From NCBI GenBank assembly GCA_016718035.1, contig JADKEK010000003.1, forward strand, positions 479,501 through 543,500: a stretch of 64,000 nucleotides of DNA, read 5' to 3'. The translations under genes were made by a program, and so were the position numbers. Below are positions 44,148 through 54,331 of this stretch, piece by piece. The notes beneath the pieces are model-generated. The model made no database searches. It was not told the origin of the DNA and saw only the letters and a program-made list of their open reading frames with translations. The stretch's first letter is position 1. Each line of letters begins with the position of its first letter. The stretch comes from Bacteroidota bacterium (GTDB taxonomy: Bacteria > Bacteroidota > Bacteroidia > Chitinophagales > BACL12).

Positions 44148-47025
44148 TCAGGAGAGGTTGATTTGCACTATGGTGCCTTGTCCAGGCGGGTTAAAGTCCG
44201 ATTTATCCTGAATCATGATGGTTGCCTGGTAACCGCTAAGCTTTTTGAGCAAATCGAGGCGTTCCCTTATCATTTGAATACCAAGTGAGTTGTGTCCGCT
44301 TCGTTTGCGGCGTTTGCTTTCATTTACCCCAATACCATCATCCTCAACAATTACACGGATGGCATTATCAATTTTAGCAAAGGAAATATGCAGGTTGCCA
44401 TTTCGGTTAGCAGGCAACAATCCATGCCAAAGTGCATTTTCCACTACAGGTTGAATTACCATATTGGGGATTTCCGGTTGCTGCTGTACGAGTGTTGGAT
44501 CAACATCAATGGTAAAGGTCAGTTTATTGCCAAAACGTATTTTTTCGAGTTCGAGGTAATAATTTAAACGTTCCAGCTCGTCTTGTAAAGGGATAAATGT
44601 TTTGCCGCCATAATCTAAAATCATGCGGATAAGCCGGGCGAATTTTCCGAGGTAGTCTGTTGCTTCTTCGGTATTATGCGAATTGATAAAATGCTGAATA
44701 GAATTTAATGCATTAAAAATAAAATGCGGGTTCATACTGGCTGCTAATGCCTGATGACGTAATTCGGCAATTTTGGATTGCAGTTCTAATCTTTCCTGTT
44801 GTTTTTTTCGAACAGCTTCGAATCGTTTTCTCAAAATTAAATACGCTGCAATACCAATTGCAATACCCACCATTATTTTGAACCAAACCGTAGCCCAAAA
44901 CGGAGTTTCTACATTAATAATTAACGATGCAACAGGTCCTTCGATTTCCTGTTCACCAAACGACTTTAACAATAAGGTATGTTTACCATAGGGCATACTT
45001 GCAAATTCTATTTGGCGACCTGTAGTTGGTTGCCATTCACCATCGTCAAATTTGTATAAAAATTTAATGCCTTCAGGTGAAGAAAAATGCACTGCCGAAA
45101 AACGCACGGTAAAATTTTTAGACGTATAAGGCAGTGTGAGTGTATTATTGATATCCAAATCGCGGTAAATAGAATCTGTTGCGCGTAATGTTTTAAAAAT
45201 TGCCGCAGGAGGGTTAACAGGCGTTTTATCGAACATACTTAAATTGATGCTGGATAAACCATAGGTTGTTCCCACCCAAACAAAATTATTTTTATTATCG
45301 TATTCTAATGCGTTTATTTCATCGCTTAATAAAGTGTTTCGTGTATCAAATTGTATCAATGATTTTTTATCGAGGAGAAATAAACCGTTTAATGTACCAA
45401 TCCAAACCCTTTCCTTCGCATCTTTAACCAGCCCGGTAATATTTTCAAGGTTTTTCCCTTTAATATCTCGCGCAGTTGTCCATTGATTGTTTTTAAATTT
45501 AATAAGTCCTTTATCGCTGCCAATTAATAAGGTTCCGGTGGCGTCGTATAAAAATGCGGTAATATTTGTTTTAAAAAAACCGGTATCTATTTTTTGGTAA
45601 GTGCCGCTAGGGTCAATAATATATAAACCTCTTGTAGTGCCAATCCAAAGGTTGTCTTTTATCTTTAAATATTTCATTTATCCTTGACCACATTGCGGTG
45701 GAATCATAAAATATTAATTCAGCCTTTTCCTGCGACTTTTCAGTAGTAGTTGTTCGCCATAGTTTCTTATCCCACATACTGAAATACAAATCGTTATCAT
45801 CAATCAAAAGTGCACTTGCCAACAAATAAGATGTTTGCGACCCGTTAATTATTGGATTCGCGAAATTCATTTTTTGTTCGGGGATGCCGGCTATGGTTAC
45901 AAATAAATGATTGTTATTTCCATGCAATTCCTTTATAAACTCCAATGAATTATCAAATAATTTTTGCGAGTGGATTCCGGTTTCATCTAAATAATATAAT
46001 CCATTATAACTACCAATAAATACCGATTTATCCACGTGTGCTTCAATTGCGGTGATATATTCATTTTCGAGTCCGTCGAATGAAGTGTAATTGGTACAGA
46101 ACATATGATGAATACAAAATACGCCTTTACCGTATGTTGCAATCCAGATATTACCCTCATTATCCTCCATTACCTTGTTTACCGAAGCGCCGGCTAGTCC
46201 AAGCTTTGCAGATACATCCAATATACGATTATTCGTAATCAGAAATAATTTATTCTGCGGAAATGTAGCTGCCCAAATATTATTATTTCTGTCGACAAGC
46301 AACCGTTTTATATTACCGCTTTCAGGCAATTTAACAGCATTAAGTGCCGAACCGTTAATAGACACAACTACATCCGTGCTTCCGAAATACCACACATTTT
46401 GTTGCAGACAAATACTATAAACCGGTAATGAAATTTCCGAAAATACTTTTTTGGGTTTGTTAAATCCACTGAGTTCGTAAATGCCTGAATTGGTTCCGGC
46501 ATACACCTTACCATCGTTAGATTTATAAATACAATTAGGGTGTATAGTATTTTCAGAAAATTGTATTTTATTTATTTCCTTGCCGTTTAAATTTACTACA
46601 GTTATGTATTTACCATCTTTGAGTGAGTAGAAATAGTCGTCAGTGGCAACAATTTGTTCATTTATAATTATTTTATTTTCTTCTATCGATTTAACAAAAT
46701 TGCCATCAAGGCGATAAACGCCATCGTATTTTGTTGCTGCATAAACTGTTCCCTTGTTATCTTGTGCAAGGCCGTATACAATTGAGCCGCCTAGCCCTTC
46801 CTTAAATAAATAATTGGTGAATTTATATCCATCAAACCGGCTAACACCTCGTTCGGTTGCAAACCATAAATAGCCGCGATTATCGTGACAAATGTCGTAC
46901 ACATTACTATTGGCTAATTCATCTTCAGTTGTATATTGCCTTGAAGGAAACATTTGTGCATTTGCGGGAAGCAATAAACACAAGTGTAATACTATAAGCA
47001 GAAAGTTGCGCAACAATGTTTTCAT
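44148..47025 (-). pseudogene. ligand-binding sensor histidine kinase (LytS/YehU type), split by a 1-nt frameshift
   Basis: One gene read in two frames: a 5' part from the ATG at 47025 to 45613 and a 3' part from about 45660 to 44148. The 5' part has a signal peptide (LLLPANAQ-M) and WxxxExGxxRFDG-type beta-propeller repeats (YLWFATERGVSRFDG). The 3' part continues the propeller (DNLWIGTTRGLY), then has a Y_Y_Y-like domain, one membrane helix, and a His-kinase domain with the phospho-His box AASMNPHFIFNALNS and a GxGxGx-type ATP lid (VVEDDGIGVNESKRR). Removing one A from the run at 45657-45660 restores K-D-K-D-N-L-W-I-G. Intact length would be about 960 aa. The downstream-acting response regulator is encoded just upstream. 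Probably a real gene with an assembly error, or a recent mutation. Confidence 0.85.
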
Positions 47026-47032
47026 GAGTGGG

Positions 47033-47773
47033 TTAAATAGCAATACTTAGTCGGCGCATAGCTTCAATAAAATCGTTATAACGCGCTTTTGGCAATTGAA
47101 TACGGGCATCATCGTTCATCACAATTACACCACCGTCTTCACGTAAAAATTCTTTCACGTGATTTAAGTTGATAATATAAGAACGATGCACACGAAAAAA
47201 AATATTATCCTTGATACTGTCTTCAAAAACTTTTAAAGGTTTAGAAACGAAGTAACTTCTTTTTTCGGTAACATAAACACGCGTATAATTACTTTCCGCT
47301 TCGAGGCGAATAATATCTTTCATTTCAATAACACTAAATCCTCCTGTATGGCTGAGTGTAATTCGACCCGGTTTTTGATTATCCGTAATAAGTTCAACAC
47401 GTTTTTGGTCGTAAAATGCCACTATTTTATTTACAGCCTGTTGTAATTCTTTAATTACAATTGGTTTTAAGATATAATCAATTGCCCCTGCTTTTACTGC
47501 CTGGATACCATAATCTTTATGTGCTGTAACAAACACAACAGCAAAATCTTTTTTATTGAGTGATTCCAATAAATCGAATCCATTTAATTCTGGCATATTA
47601 ATATCCAGAAACAACACATTAGGCCCCAGCGATAAAATTTTTTCTTTTGCTTCAGCAGCATTTGCAGCTTCGGCAATTACTTCAATTTCAGGGCAATATT
47701 TTTCTAACAACGCGAGTAAATTTCGTCTACCCGGCTCCTCGTCGTCGATTAAAATGGCTGTGTAACGGTTCAC
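47033..47773 (-). CDS. LytTR-family response regulator
   Basis: Protein of 246 aa beginning with GTG at 47773. The receiver domain (1-120) has the acidic pocket D10-D11 and phospho-acceptor D57 (LFLDINMPE), with T and K at the expected places (VFVTAHK, YILKP). A LytTR DNA-binding domain follows (about 140-246: RLEAESNYTRVYV, FFRVHRSYIIN). It is encoded 7 nt before the sensor kinase and forms a two-component pair with it. Its promoter is likely TTTG at 47831-47834 and TAACTTTG at 47806-47813 (minus strand, spacing 17). Confidence 0.93.
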   Translation of the reverse strand: MNRYTAILIDDEEPGRRNLLALLEKYCPEIEVIAEAANAAEAKEKILSLGPNVLFLDINMPELNGFDLLESLNKKDFAVVFVTAHKDYGIQAVKAGAIDYILKPIVIKELQQAVNKIVAFYDQKRVELITDNQKPGRITLSHTGGFSVIEMKDIIRLEAESNYTRVYVTEKRSYFVSKPLKVFEDSIKDNIFFRVHRSYIINLNHVKEFLREDGGVIVMNDDARIQLPKARYNDFIEAMRRLSIAI

Positions 47774-47805
47774 GGTAATAGGTTTAAGTTGATAGCTAAT
47801 GCAAT

Positions 47806-47834
47806 CAAAGTTAACTAATTATACCAATAGCAAA
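47806..47834 (-). promoter_or_regulatory. promoter of the LytTR two-component operon
   Basis: Read on the minus strand: TTTG (47831-47834), 17 nt, TAACTTTG (47806-47813). The GTG start lies 32 nt downstream. Confidence 0.6.
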
Positions 47835-47844
47835 AACGAGGAAA

Positions 47845-49353
47845 TCAGATAAACTGCTTAATTTCTTCAATATAAATGCGTTCATTACTCAGGCGAGGTA
47901 TTTTGTGTTGTCCGCCGAGTTTACCTTTTGATTTGAGCCATTCGTAAAATGCACCTTTAGGAGCAATATGCACTACCGGCATTTTTAGGGCAAGGTCTTT
48001 ATGCCTTTTAGCTTCGTAATCGCTATTAATGGATTGTAATGTTTTATCGAGAATTTGAATAAACTGCTGGAGATTATCTGGTTGTTGCCCGAATTCAATT
48101 ATCCATTCATGGCCACCTTTTTCGTTGCCTTCAATATAGATGGGAGCCGCGGAATATTCAACTACTGTTGCATGTGTTTGTGCGCAAGCTTCAGCCACTG
48201 CTTTATCAGTATTATCTACAATTACTTCTTCACCAAAAGCATTAATAAAATGTTTTACGCGGCCTGAAACCTGTATGCGATAAGGGTTTTTAGAAGTAAA
48301 TCGAACGGTATCACCAATTTTATAACGCCAGAGCCCTGCATTGGATGATATTACCACAGCATAATTTTTAAACAGCTCTACTTCATCTAACGTAATTGTT
48401 TTAGGGAATTCGCTATCAAATTCTTCCATTGGAATAAACTCATAAAAAAGGCCATAATCCGGCATCAAAAGCATCTCATCAGACCCAAGTCTGTCCTGAA
48501 ACGCAAAAAATCCTTCACTTGCATTATAGGTTTCAACATAATGCATATTTCCGGGTTTAATGAGGTCGGTGAAATGACTGCGAAAAGGTTTAAACCTCAC
48601 GCCGCCGTGGATATATAACTCCAGATTTGGCCAAATTTCTTTTAAATCTGACTTGCCGGTAAGTTCGAATAACCTGCGAATTAATACTATGGTCCAGGTA
48701 GGCACACCTGCTATACTAGTAACATTTTTATCGATGGTATGGTCGGCCATTGCTTCAATCTTGCTTTCCCACTCGTCCATTAACGCAATTTTTAACGAAG
48801 GCGTCATATCATAACGGGTAAGTAATGGCATATTTTGCATCATAACGGCACTTACATCACCGTATTTGGAATGCTGATTGAGTTGGTTGATTTGATGGCT
48901 ACCACCCATTAGCAGGGTTTTCCCGGTAAATAATCGGGAGGCAGGGTTGTTGTGCAAATACATGGCTAACACATCGCGGCTGCCTTTAAAATGGCAATCG
49001 TCCAAAGCCATTTTGCTGACTGGGATAAATTTGCTTTTATCGCTGGTGGTTCCCGATGATTTGGCAAACCAACTGATTGGTGTATTCCAAAGGACAGATT
49101 GCTCGCCGGACATTATTCTGTCAATATATGGCTTTAGGCTATCGTAGTCCTGGACAGGAAAACGATTTCGATAATCCTCAATGGATTTTATGGAAGCAAA
49201 ATCATATTTTTTCCCCCACTCGGTTCCGACAGCTCCGGCCATAAGTGCTGTGAATACAGCTTCCTGTGCACGCATAGGGTCGTTAACTGCTTGCTGAATG
49301 CGCGCAATTTGTCTTTTAAAAACGGTGGAAGTTATGGAATGAATGATGTACAT
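47845..49353 (-). CDS. GH3 auxin-responsive promoter family protein
   Basis: Protein of 502 aa in the GH3 acyl-adenylating family. The ATP-binding block is WFAKSSGTTSDKSKFIPVS, followed by LELYIHGGVRFKPF and YNASEGFFAFQD, then VFSSNAGLWRYKIGDTVRF-like (VISSNAGLWRYKIGDTVRF) and a C-terminal lobe. Plant members conjugate amino acids to auxin or jasmonate. Bacterial members are common in Bacteroidota and their substrates are unknown. A TATTTTTG element (49362-49369, minus strand) lies 8 nt before the ATG, so the leader is very short. Confidence 0.92.
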   Translation of the reverse strand: MYIIHSITSTVFKRQIARIQQAVNDPMRAQEAVFTALMAGAVGTEWGKKYDFASIKSIEDYRNRFPVQDYDSLKPYIDRIMSGEQSVLWNTPISWFAKSSGTTSDKSKFIPVSKMALDDCHFKGSRDVLAMYLHNNPASRLFTGKTLLMGGSHQINQLNQHSKYGDVSAVMMQNMPLLTRYDMTPSLKIALMDEWESKIEAMADHTIDKNVTSIAGVPTWTIVLIRRLFELTGKSDLKEIWPNLELYIHGGVRFKPFRSHFTDLIKPGNMHYVETYNASEGFFAFQDRLGSDEMLLMPDYGLFYEFIPMEEFDSEFPKTITLDEVELFKNYAVVISSNAGLWRYKIGDTVRFTSKNPYRIQVSGRVKHFINAFGEEVIVDNTDKAVAEACAQTHATVVEYSAAPIYIEGNEKGGHEWIIEFGQQPDNLQQFIQILDKTLQSINSDYEAKRHKDLALKMPVVHIAPKGAFYEWLKSKGKLGGQHKIPRLSNERIYIEEIKQFI

Positions 49354-49397
49354 CCGCGATACAAAAATAAAACCCTGCCTTCACATAAAGGTATTGA

Positions 49398-50174
49398 TTA
49401 TTCCACATCCTTTTCGGAAGTAGCATCGGCGCCGGCATAAGACACCCTTGTTTTGCGTAAAACAAAGTTTTGACCTAAGTAAACTTTACGCACCTGAGGG
49501 TCGCCGGCTAAGTCTTCAGCAGAACCTTGTTTAAGTATTTTGCCTTCAAACAATAAATACGCTCTATCGGTAATTGATAATGTTTCCTGCACATTATGAT
49601 CGGTAATAAGCACACCTATTTTTTTGAATTTTAATTTTTCTACTATCAATTGAATGTCTTCCACCGCAATAGGGTCGATACCGGCGAAAGGTTCATCCAA
49701 TAAAATAAATTTCGGGTCGGTAGCTAATGCTCTGGCAATTTCTGTTCTTCTTCTTTCACCACCACTCAATACATCACCATTACTTTTGCGAATATGTGTC
49801 AGTCCGAATTCTCCAATTAATGATTCCAGTTTTTTCTTTTGTTCACTGGCTTTTAAATTGGTCATTTGCAATACGCTTGCAATATTATCTTCCACCGACA
49901 TTTTTCTAAACACACTTGCTTCTTGCGGTAAATAGCCTATGCCTAACTGAGCACGTTTATACATGGGATAATCGGTAATATCTTTCGAGTCGAGATATAC
50001 ATTTCCTGAAAGCGGTTTGATTAATCCCACAATCATATAAAACGAAGTGGTTTTACCGGCACCGTTAGGCCCGAGCAAACCAACAATTTCTCCCTGGTTT
50101 ACTTCAACGCTAACTTCATTTACAACAGTGCGTTGTTTATATTTTTTGATGAGTTTTTCTGAACGTAAAATCAC
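49398..50174 (-). CDS. lptB: LPS export ABC transporter ATP-binding protein LptB
   Basis: ABC ATPase of 258 aa beginning with GTG at 50174. Walker A is LLGPNGAGKTTSFYMIVG, the signature VLSGGERRRTEIARAL and Walker B FILLDEPFAGIDP. The whole pattern, including YLPQEASVFRKMSVEDNI, is that of LptB, which powers lipopolysaccharide transport from the inner membrane with LptFG. A ~20-residue C-terminal extension is present. It follows recJ by 15 nt and is probably in one operon with it and the subtilase gene. Confidence 0.95.
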   Translation of the reverse strand: MILRSEKLIKKYKQRTVVNEVSVEVNQGEIVGLLGPNGAGKTTSFYMIVGLIKPLSGNVYLDSKDITDYPMYKRAQLGIGYLPQEASVFRKMSVEDNIASVLQMTNLKASEQKKKLESLIGEFGLTHIRKSNGDVLSGGERRRTEIARALATDPKFILLDEPFAGIDPIAVEDIQLIVEKLKFKKIGVLITDHNVQETLSITDRAYLLFEGKILKQGSAEDLAGDPQVRKVYLGQNFVLRKTRVSYAGADATSEKDVE

Positions 50175-50189
50175 AAATGCGTATTTAAA

Positions 50190-51887
50190 TTAATTCAATT
50201 TTATATCACGAACGTTTAACTGGATAGTTTTCATATCCCGATAAACATTTTCTTCAATTGTATAACAAATATCGAACCGTGCTCCATTGTTAATGGCATC
50301 AAAAAATGCACCTTTTTGAAATGCAATGGCTTCGGCATTATAACGGTTATTGTCTTTTACACCAAGTTTCAAATGATTATCTCCAACAATTCTGGACCTT
50401 CCGTTATTTAATAATTGTGCACTCATAAAAATCGGATCCATATTTTGAGGACCGAACGGCGCAAATTGTTTAATGATATTATTAAAAGTTGGTGTAATGT
50501 CTTTTAAATTGAGTGCTGCATCTATTTCAATTTCCGGTGTAAGTTGCCATGGTTTAATATTTGCCCTCACTACATCATCAAAACGTTGTTTAAATTGCTC
50601 AAAATTTTCTGGCTTCAGCGATAAACCGGCTGCATACATATGTCCGCCAAATTGTTCGAGCAAATCGGCGCATGCTTTAATGGCTTCATATATGTCGAAA
50701 TTTTTCACGGAACGCGCGCTGCCATACAACATCCCTTCCGACTCAGTAAGCAAAATAGTAGGACGATAAAAATGGTCGATTAAACGCGATGCCACAATTC
50801 CGATAACACCTTTATGCCATTGGTTGCTGCATAGTACAGTAGAAACATATTTGTCATTATCCGGGTCATTGTGCAACATACTTAATGCATCACCTGTAAT
50901 CATTTTATCTACTTCCTTGCGGTTGACATTTTTTTCATGCAACACATCAGCACCATTTTTTGCCATCTCAACAGTTTCAGCAATTAACATACGAACTGCT
51001 TTATTGGCATCATCCATTCTTCCGGCAGCATTAATTCGTGGCCCCAATCCGAAAACAATATTCGAAATATTTAATTGTCCTTCGTATCCTGAAATATCTA
51101 TCAAAGCTTTTAATCCTGGTCTTGGATTTTTATTTAATTGTTCGATACCAAAAAACGCCAGCACTCTGTTTTCATCGGTAATAGGCACTATATCACTGGC
51201 AATACTCACCACTACTAAATCCAAATACGGAATAATATTTTCGACAGCAATTTGGTGATGTTGAGCATAGGCCTGAATTAATTTAAACCCAATACCGCAA
51301 CCACTTAATTCTTTATAAGGGTAATTACAATCTTTTTGGTGAGGGTCCAATACTGCAAAAGCAGCGGGCACTTCATCGCCGGGAATATGGTGATCACAAA
51401 TAATAAAATCGACACCTAACGTATTGGCATAAGCAATTTTATCAACGGCTTTAATACCACAATCCAATGCAATAACTAACGAACATTCAGTTTGTTTTGC
51501 GTGGTCAATTCCTTTTGTAGAAATACCATACCCTTCTAAATACCTGTCGGGGATATAATAATCGATATTTTTATAAATAGAATAAAAAAAGGAATAAGCC
51601 AATGCCACAGAGGTAGTACCATCTACATCGTAGTCGCCATAAATTAAAATTCTTTCATTGTTTGCAATTGCTGTATTAATTCTGTCAATTGCTTTTTGCA
51701 TATCCTTCATTAAAAAAGGATTGTACAAATCAGTTAATACAGGTCTGAAAAATTTTCGTGCAGCTTCGTAAGTATAAATACCTCTTTGCACTAACAATTT
51801 ACACACCACAGGATGCACTTTTAAATCCTGTTGCAGCGAATTCACTTTGTCTTCATCCGCATCCTTAATCACCCATCGTTTCTCCAT
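50190..51887 (-). CDS. recJ: single-stranded-DNA-specific 5'-3' exonuclease RecJ
   Basis: Protein of 565 aa. The DHH-family motifs are at residues 85-90 (DYDVDG) and 165-167 (DHH in FIICDHHIPGD), followed by GCGIGFKLIQA, GPRINAAGRMDDA and a DHHA1 domain (GGHMYAAGLSL). I start it at the ATG at 51887 (MEKRWVIKDA), the usual N-terminus; a GTG at 51902 abuts the upstream stop and is an alternative. It degrades single-stranded DNA in recombination and mismatch repair. Confidence 0.95.
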   Translation of the reverse strand: MEKRWVIKDADEDKVNSLQQDLKVHPVVCKLLVQRGIYTYEAARKFFRPVLTDLYNPFLMKDMQKAIDRINTAIANNERILIYGDYDVDGTTSVALAYSFFYSIYKNIDYYIPDRYLEGYGISTKGIDHAKQTECSLVIALDCGIKAVDKIAYANTLGVDFIICDHHIPGDEVPAAFAVLDPHQKDCNYPYKELSGCGIGFKLIQAYAQHHQIAVENIIPYLDLVVVSIASDIVPITDENRVLAFFGIEQLNKNPRPGLKALIDISGYEGQLNISNIVFGLGPRINAAGRMDDANKAVRMLIAETVEMAKNGADVLHEKNVNRKEVDKMITGDALSMLHNDPDNDKYVSTVLCSNQWHKGVIGIVASRLIDHFYRPTILLTESEGMLYGSARSVKNFDIYEAIKACADLLEQFGGHMYAAGLSLKPENFEQFKQRFDDVVRANIKPWQLTPEIEIDAALNLKDITPTFNNIIKQFAPFGPQNMDPIFMSAQLLNNGRSRIVGDNHLKLGVKDNNRYNAEAIAFQKGAFFDAINNGARFDICYTIEENVYRDMKTIQLNVRDIKLN

Positions 51888-51902
51888 CGCAAAATGTTTC
51901 AC

Positions 51903-53564
51903 TTAATCATGTTGTACTATACAACCGGTAGAAAATTGTTTGCCGGTTTTTATATCAGTAGCCGTAATTGCATACCATCCATTTGGTAAATTATGAACAG
52001 GAATACCATTCAGCATTAAATCAGCATCGTTTGTAGTTTGACTATACACCGGTTGTGCTGTTTGATTATAAATGGTAATCATTATTTCATTATTCATAGC
52101 ATCATTAAATGTAAAATATAATTGATTGTTTACCGGATTAGGATGAACAAACATATTATTTGCTTCCGTTGTAATGTCGTTTATGCCAACATTACAATAT
52201 CCGGTTAATAATAAATTATTTAATGCATTATTTACATTCAATCGTCCGTTGCTAACAGTGATGCCATTTAAATCGGATGCGAAATCGGTACCGTTTAAAA
52301 TATATTGTTTCAACAACAAAGCCATATTAGCCGGATCAAATTGATAATCTTCAAAAAACTTAGGGCAGGCTGCGGCAAACAATAATGCTATTGTTCCGGT
52401 AACATGCGGTGCCGACATACTTGTGCCGGATTGTATTCCATAAGTGTTATCTAAAATGGTGGAATAAATCATAGTTCCCGGCGCGCCCAAATCAATTGTA
52501 GTTGCACCGTATCCTGCACCAAATAAATTATCTGCTTTATCAGTATTGGTAACAGTAATTAAATATTCAGAAGTACATGCAGTTGGCATATCATAAACAA
52601 CATCTACATTCACATAAGCATTTGCCGTAGAGCCAACACTTAATATGCCGACTTCACCGAGTGAGTCGAACATTGCACACCAAATGGGATAATCGGCAGG
52701 ATTAGCAAAATCAATTCCAAATGATGAATTAGTAGCAACTATATAAGCACCTTTTTCGCCGTTGCTGCTTTCATATAATTCACGCATTTCTAAAGCATAA
52801 CTATATGAGGAAACAGCATCAGCTTCGTTGGTAACATTATATACCGGCATTATTTTCAAATTCCAATTAACTCCGGTTACACCAATATCATTGTTACCTT
52901 TTGCACCTGCAATTCCGCCAACATGTGTGCCATGAAATTTTTCAGGAACACTGTCGTTATTTGCGGTAGAATTCCAACCATGAAAATCATCAATATAACC
53001 ATTGCCATCATCATCGATTAAATTCTCAGGAATCTCGTTATAATTTTCCCAATATGTTAAATCCTCATGTATAAAATTAGCGCCTTCTCCGATTAACGCC
53101 ACAACAATAGTATCGCCTAAAACAGTTACACCACCGGTAGTTTTTTCCCAGGCCAAATCGGCATCAATATCAGCATCATTAATTCCACCTGTTGTGCCAT
53201 CATTAAACATATTCCATTGTTGATTAAACGACGGGTCGTTTGGTAATGATCGTTGCGCTGTAAAGTGATTAAACTGCACATTAGCAACATTAGGATGCAT
53301 GTAAAGCGAGGATAATATTTTATCTCCATTCATTACATTTTCATCATAATGCAACAACCAAATGTTTAATCTTTTGGAAACAGGTTTAATTATCGACAAA
53401 TCAGATTGTATGGTGGCATTTACTTCAGCAATTACCTGTTGTGGTGAAGCTGTTGGAAATAATTGTAAGATTATCTCCCCTTCCACCTGATTAGTTGTTT
53501 GTGCTGAAACTACCGCACTAAATACAATCAGGAATAACGCACATTTTATTTTACCTAAAAACAT
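51903..53564 (-). CDS. S8-family subtilase-like secreted protein with T9SS tail, catalytic Asp replaced
   Basis: Protein of 553 aa. A signal peptide ends at VSAQ-T. A propeptide-like region is followed by a peptidase S8 domain (~150-430). His is present at H211 (HGTHVGG), the oxyanion Asn at N279 and Ser at S382 (SGTSMSAPHVTG). At the position of the catalytic Asp, where VAVIDTG is expected, the protein reads VALIGEG, so G159 replaces Asp. The fold looks intact but activity is doubtful. The last ~75 residues are a T9SS type A domain (MFVHPNPVNNQ). A TATATTTA element lies at 53574-53581 (minus strand). Confidence 0.85.
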   Translation of the reverse strand: MFLGKIKCALFLIVFSAVVSAQTTNQVEGEIILQLFPTASPQQVIAEVNATIQSDLSIIKPVSKRLNIWLLHYDENVMNGDKILSSLYMHPNVANVQFNHFTAQRSLPNDPSFNQQWNMFNDGTTGGINDADIDADLAWEKTTGGVTVLGDTIVVALIGEGANFIHEDLTYWENYNEIPENLIDDDGNGYIDDFHGWNSTANNDSVPEKFHGTHVGGIAGAKGNNDIGVTGVNWNLKIMPVYNVTNEADAVSSYSYALEMRELYESSNGEKGAYIVATNSSFGIDFANPADYPIWCAMFDSLGEVGILSVGSTANAYVNVDVVYDMPTACTSEYLITVTNTDKADNLFGAGYGATTIDLGAPGTMIYSTILDNTYGIQSGTSMSAPHVTGTIALLFAAACPKFFEDYQFDPANMALLLKQYILNGTDFASDLNGITVSNGRLNVNNALNNLLLTGYCNVGINDITTEANNMFVHPNPVNNQLYFTFNDAMNNEIMITIYNQTAQPVYSQTTNDADLMLNGIPVHNLPNGWYAITATDIKTGKQFSTGCIVQHD

Positions 53565-53609
53565 ATCTCTTAGTAAATATACATAACATCAATCATTCGA
53601 ACAAGGTTG

Positions 53610-54242
53610 TTATTTTACCCAAACAGATGTACAAACATCGCTGGAAACCGAGTCGGCAATAATATAACTCCAAAACAACGAGTCGGCTGTCGGGTTCATA
53701 GTGGCAATTCCGGAAAAGGTAACACCTGCCTTTGCGGTATCTAGCGTTAAAAACTGGTTAAATTGTCCAGAAACAGGTAAAGCAAAAATCGCCGATAGGC
53801 CCAAATTGCTGATATTGCCTACTGTAACATTAAAATCCGGGCAATCACAATCTTGAACAAGTCCGATATATGCATAATTGCCCGACGTACAGGTATCAAA
53901 AGCATGCCAGTCCACCAAATAATAATCGGTCAAAGGCAAAACCACTTCTACATTTCTGACTGCATTTGTCGCATTTCCGGCCTCATCCTGCACCGAATAG
54001 GTTACAGTATAAGCGCCGTAGCGATTTTCATCGACGGTATTATCTGTAAAAATCTCGTTCTCCAAATTGCAGGTATGGTTGTCAATAACTACAATTCCCT
54101 CATCTAGATAGGGTTCACCTCTAAAATGGGAAGTAGTGGGCGCTCCTACCAGGCTTATTACAGGCGATTCGGTATCCTGTTTGCTGCAGGAAGCCAAAAC
54201 TACAAGTGAACTGAGTATTAAAAAGTTGCGAAATAGTAACAT
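53610..54242 (-). CDS. DUF5011-type lipoprotein
   Basis: Protein of 210 aa, started at the ATG at 54242 so that the lipoprotein signal (LVVLASC, Cys ~20) is at the right place; an in-frame codon at 54263 adds seven residues. The Ig-like DUF5011 domain is recognised by YLDEGIVVIDN and YTVTYSVQDEAGNATNAVRNVEV. A C-terminal beta domain with Cys pairs follows. It shares its plan with the next lipoprotein gene upstream, so they are a tandem family. Function unknown, likely surface-exposed. Confidence 0.8.
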   Translation of the reverse strand: MLLFRNFLILSSLVVLASCSKQDTESPVISLVGAPTTSHFRGEPYLDEGIVVIDNHTCNLENEIFTDNTVDENRYGAYTVTYSVQDEAGNATNAVRNVEVVLPLTDYYLVDWHAFDTCTSGNYAYIGLVQDCDCPDFNVTVGNISNLGLSAIFALPVSGQFNQFLTLDTAKAGVTFSGIATMNPTADSLFWSYIIADSVSSDVCTSVWVK

Positions 54243-54331
54243 CAACGGGTAATAAATGGGCAACTAAGGTAATAATATTAAAACAAAAGCCCCGAAATCA
54301 GTGTTTTCAGGGTTTTTAAATGCATTTTCAC

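Noticed and set aside
45657..45660. Programmed frameshifting or transcriptional slippage in the sensor kinase
   Set aside because: The run is only four A and no slippery heptamer or following structure is apparent. An indel is simpler.
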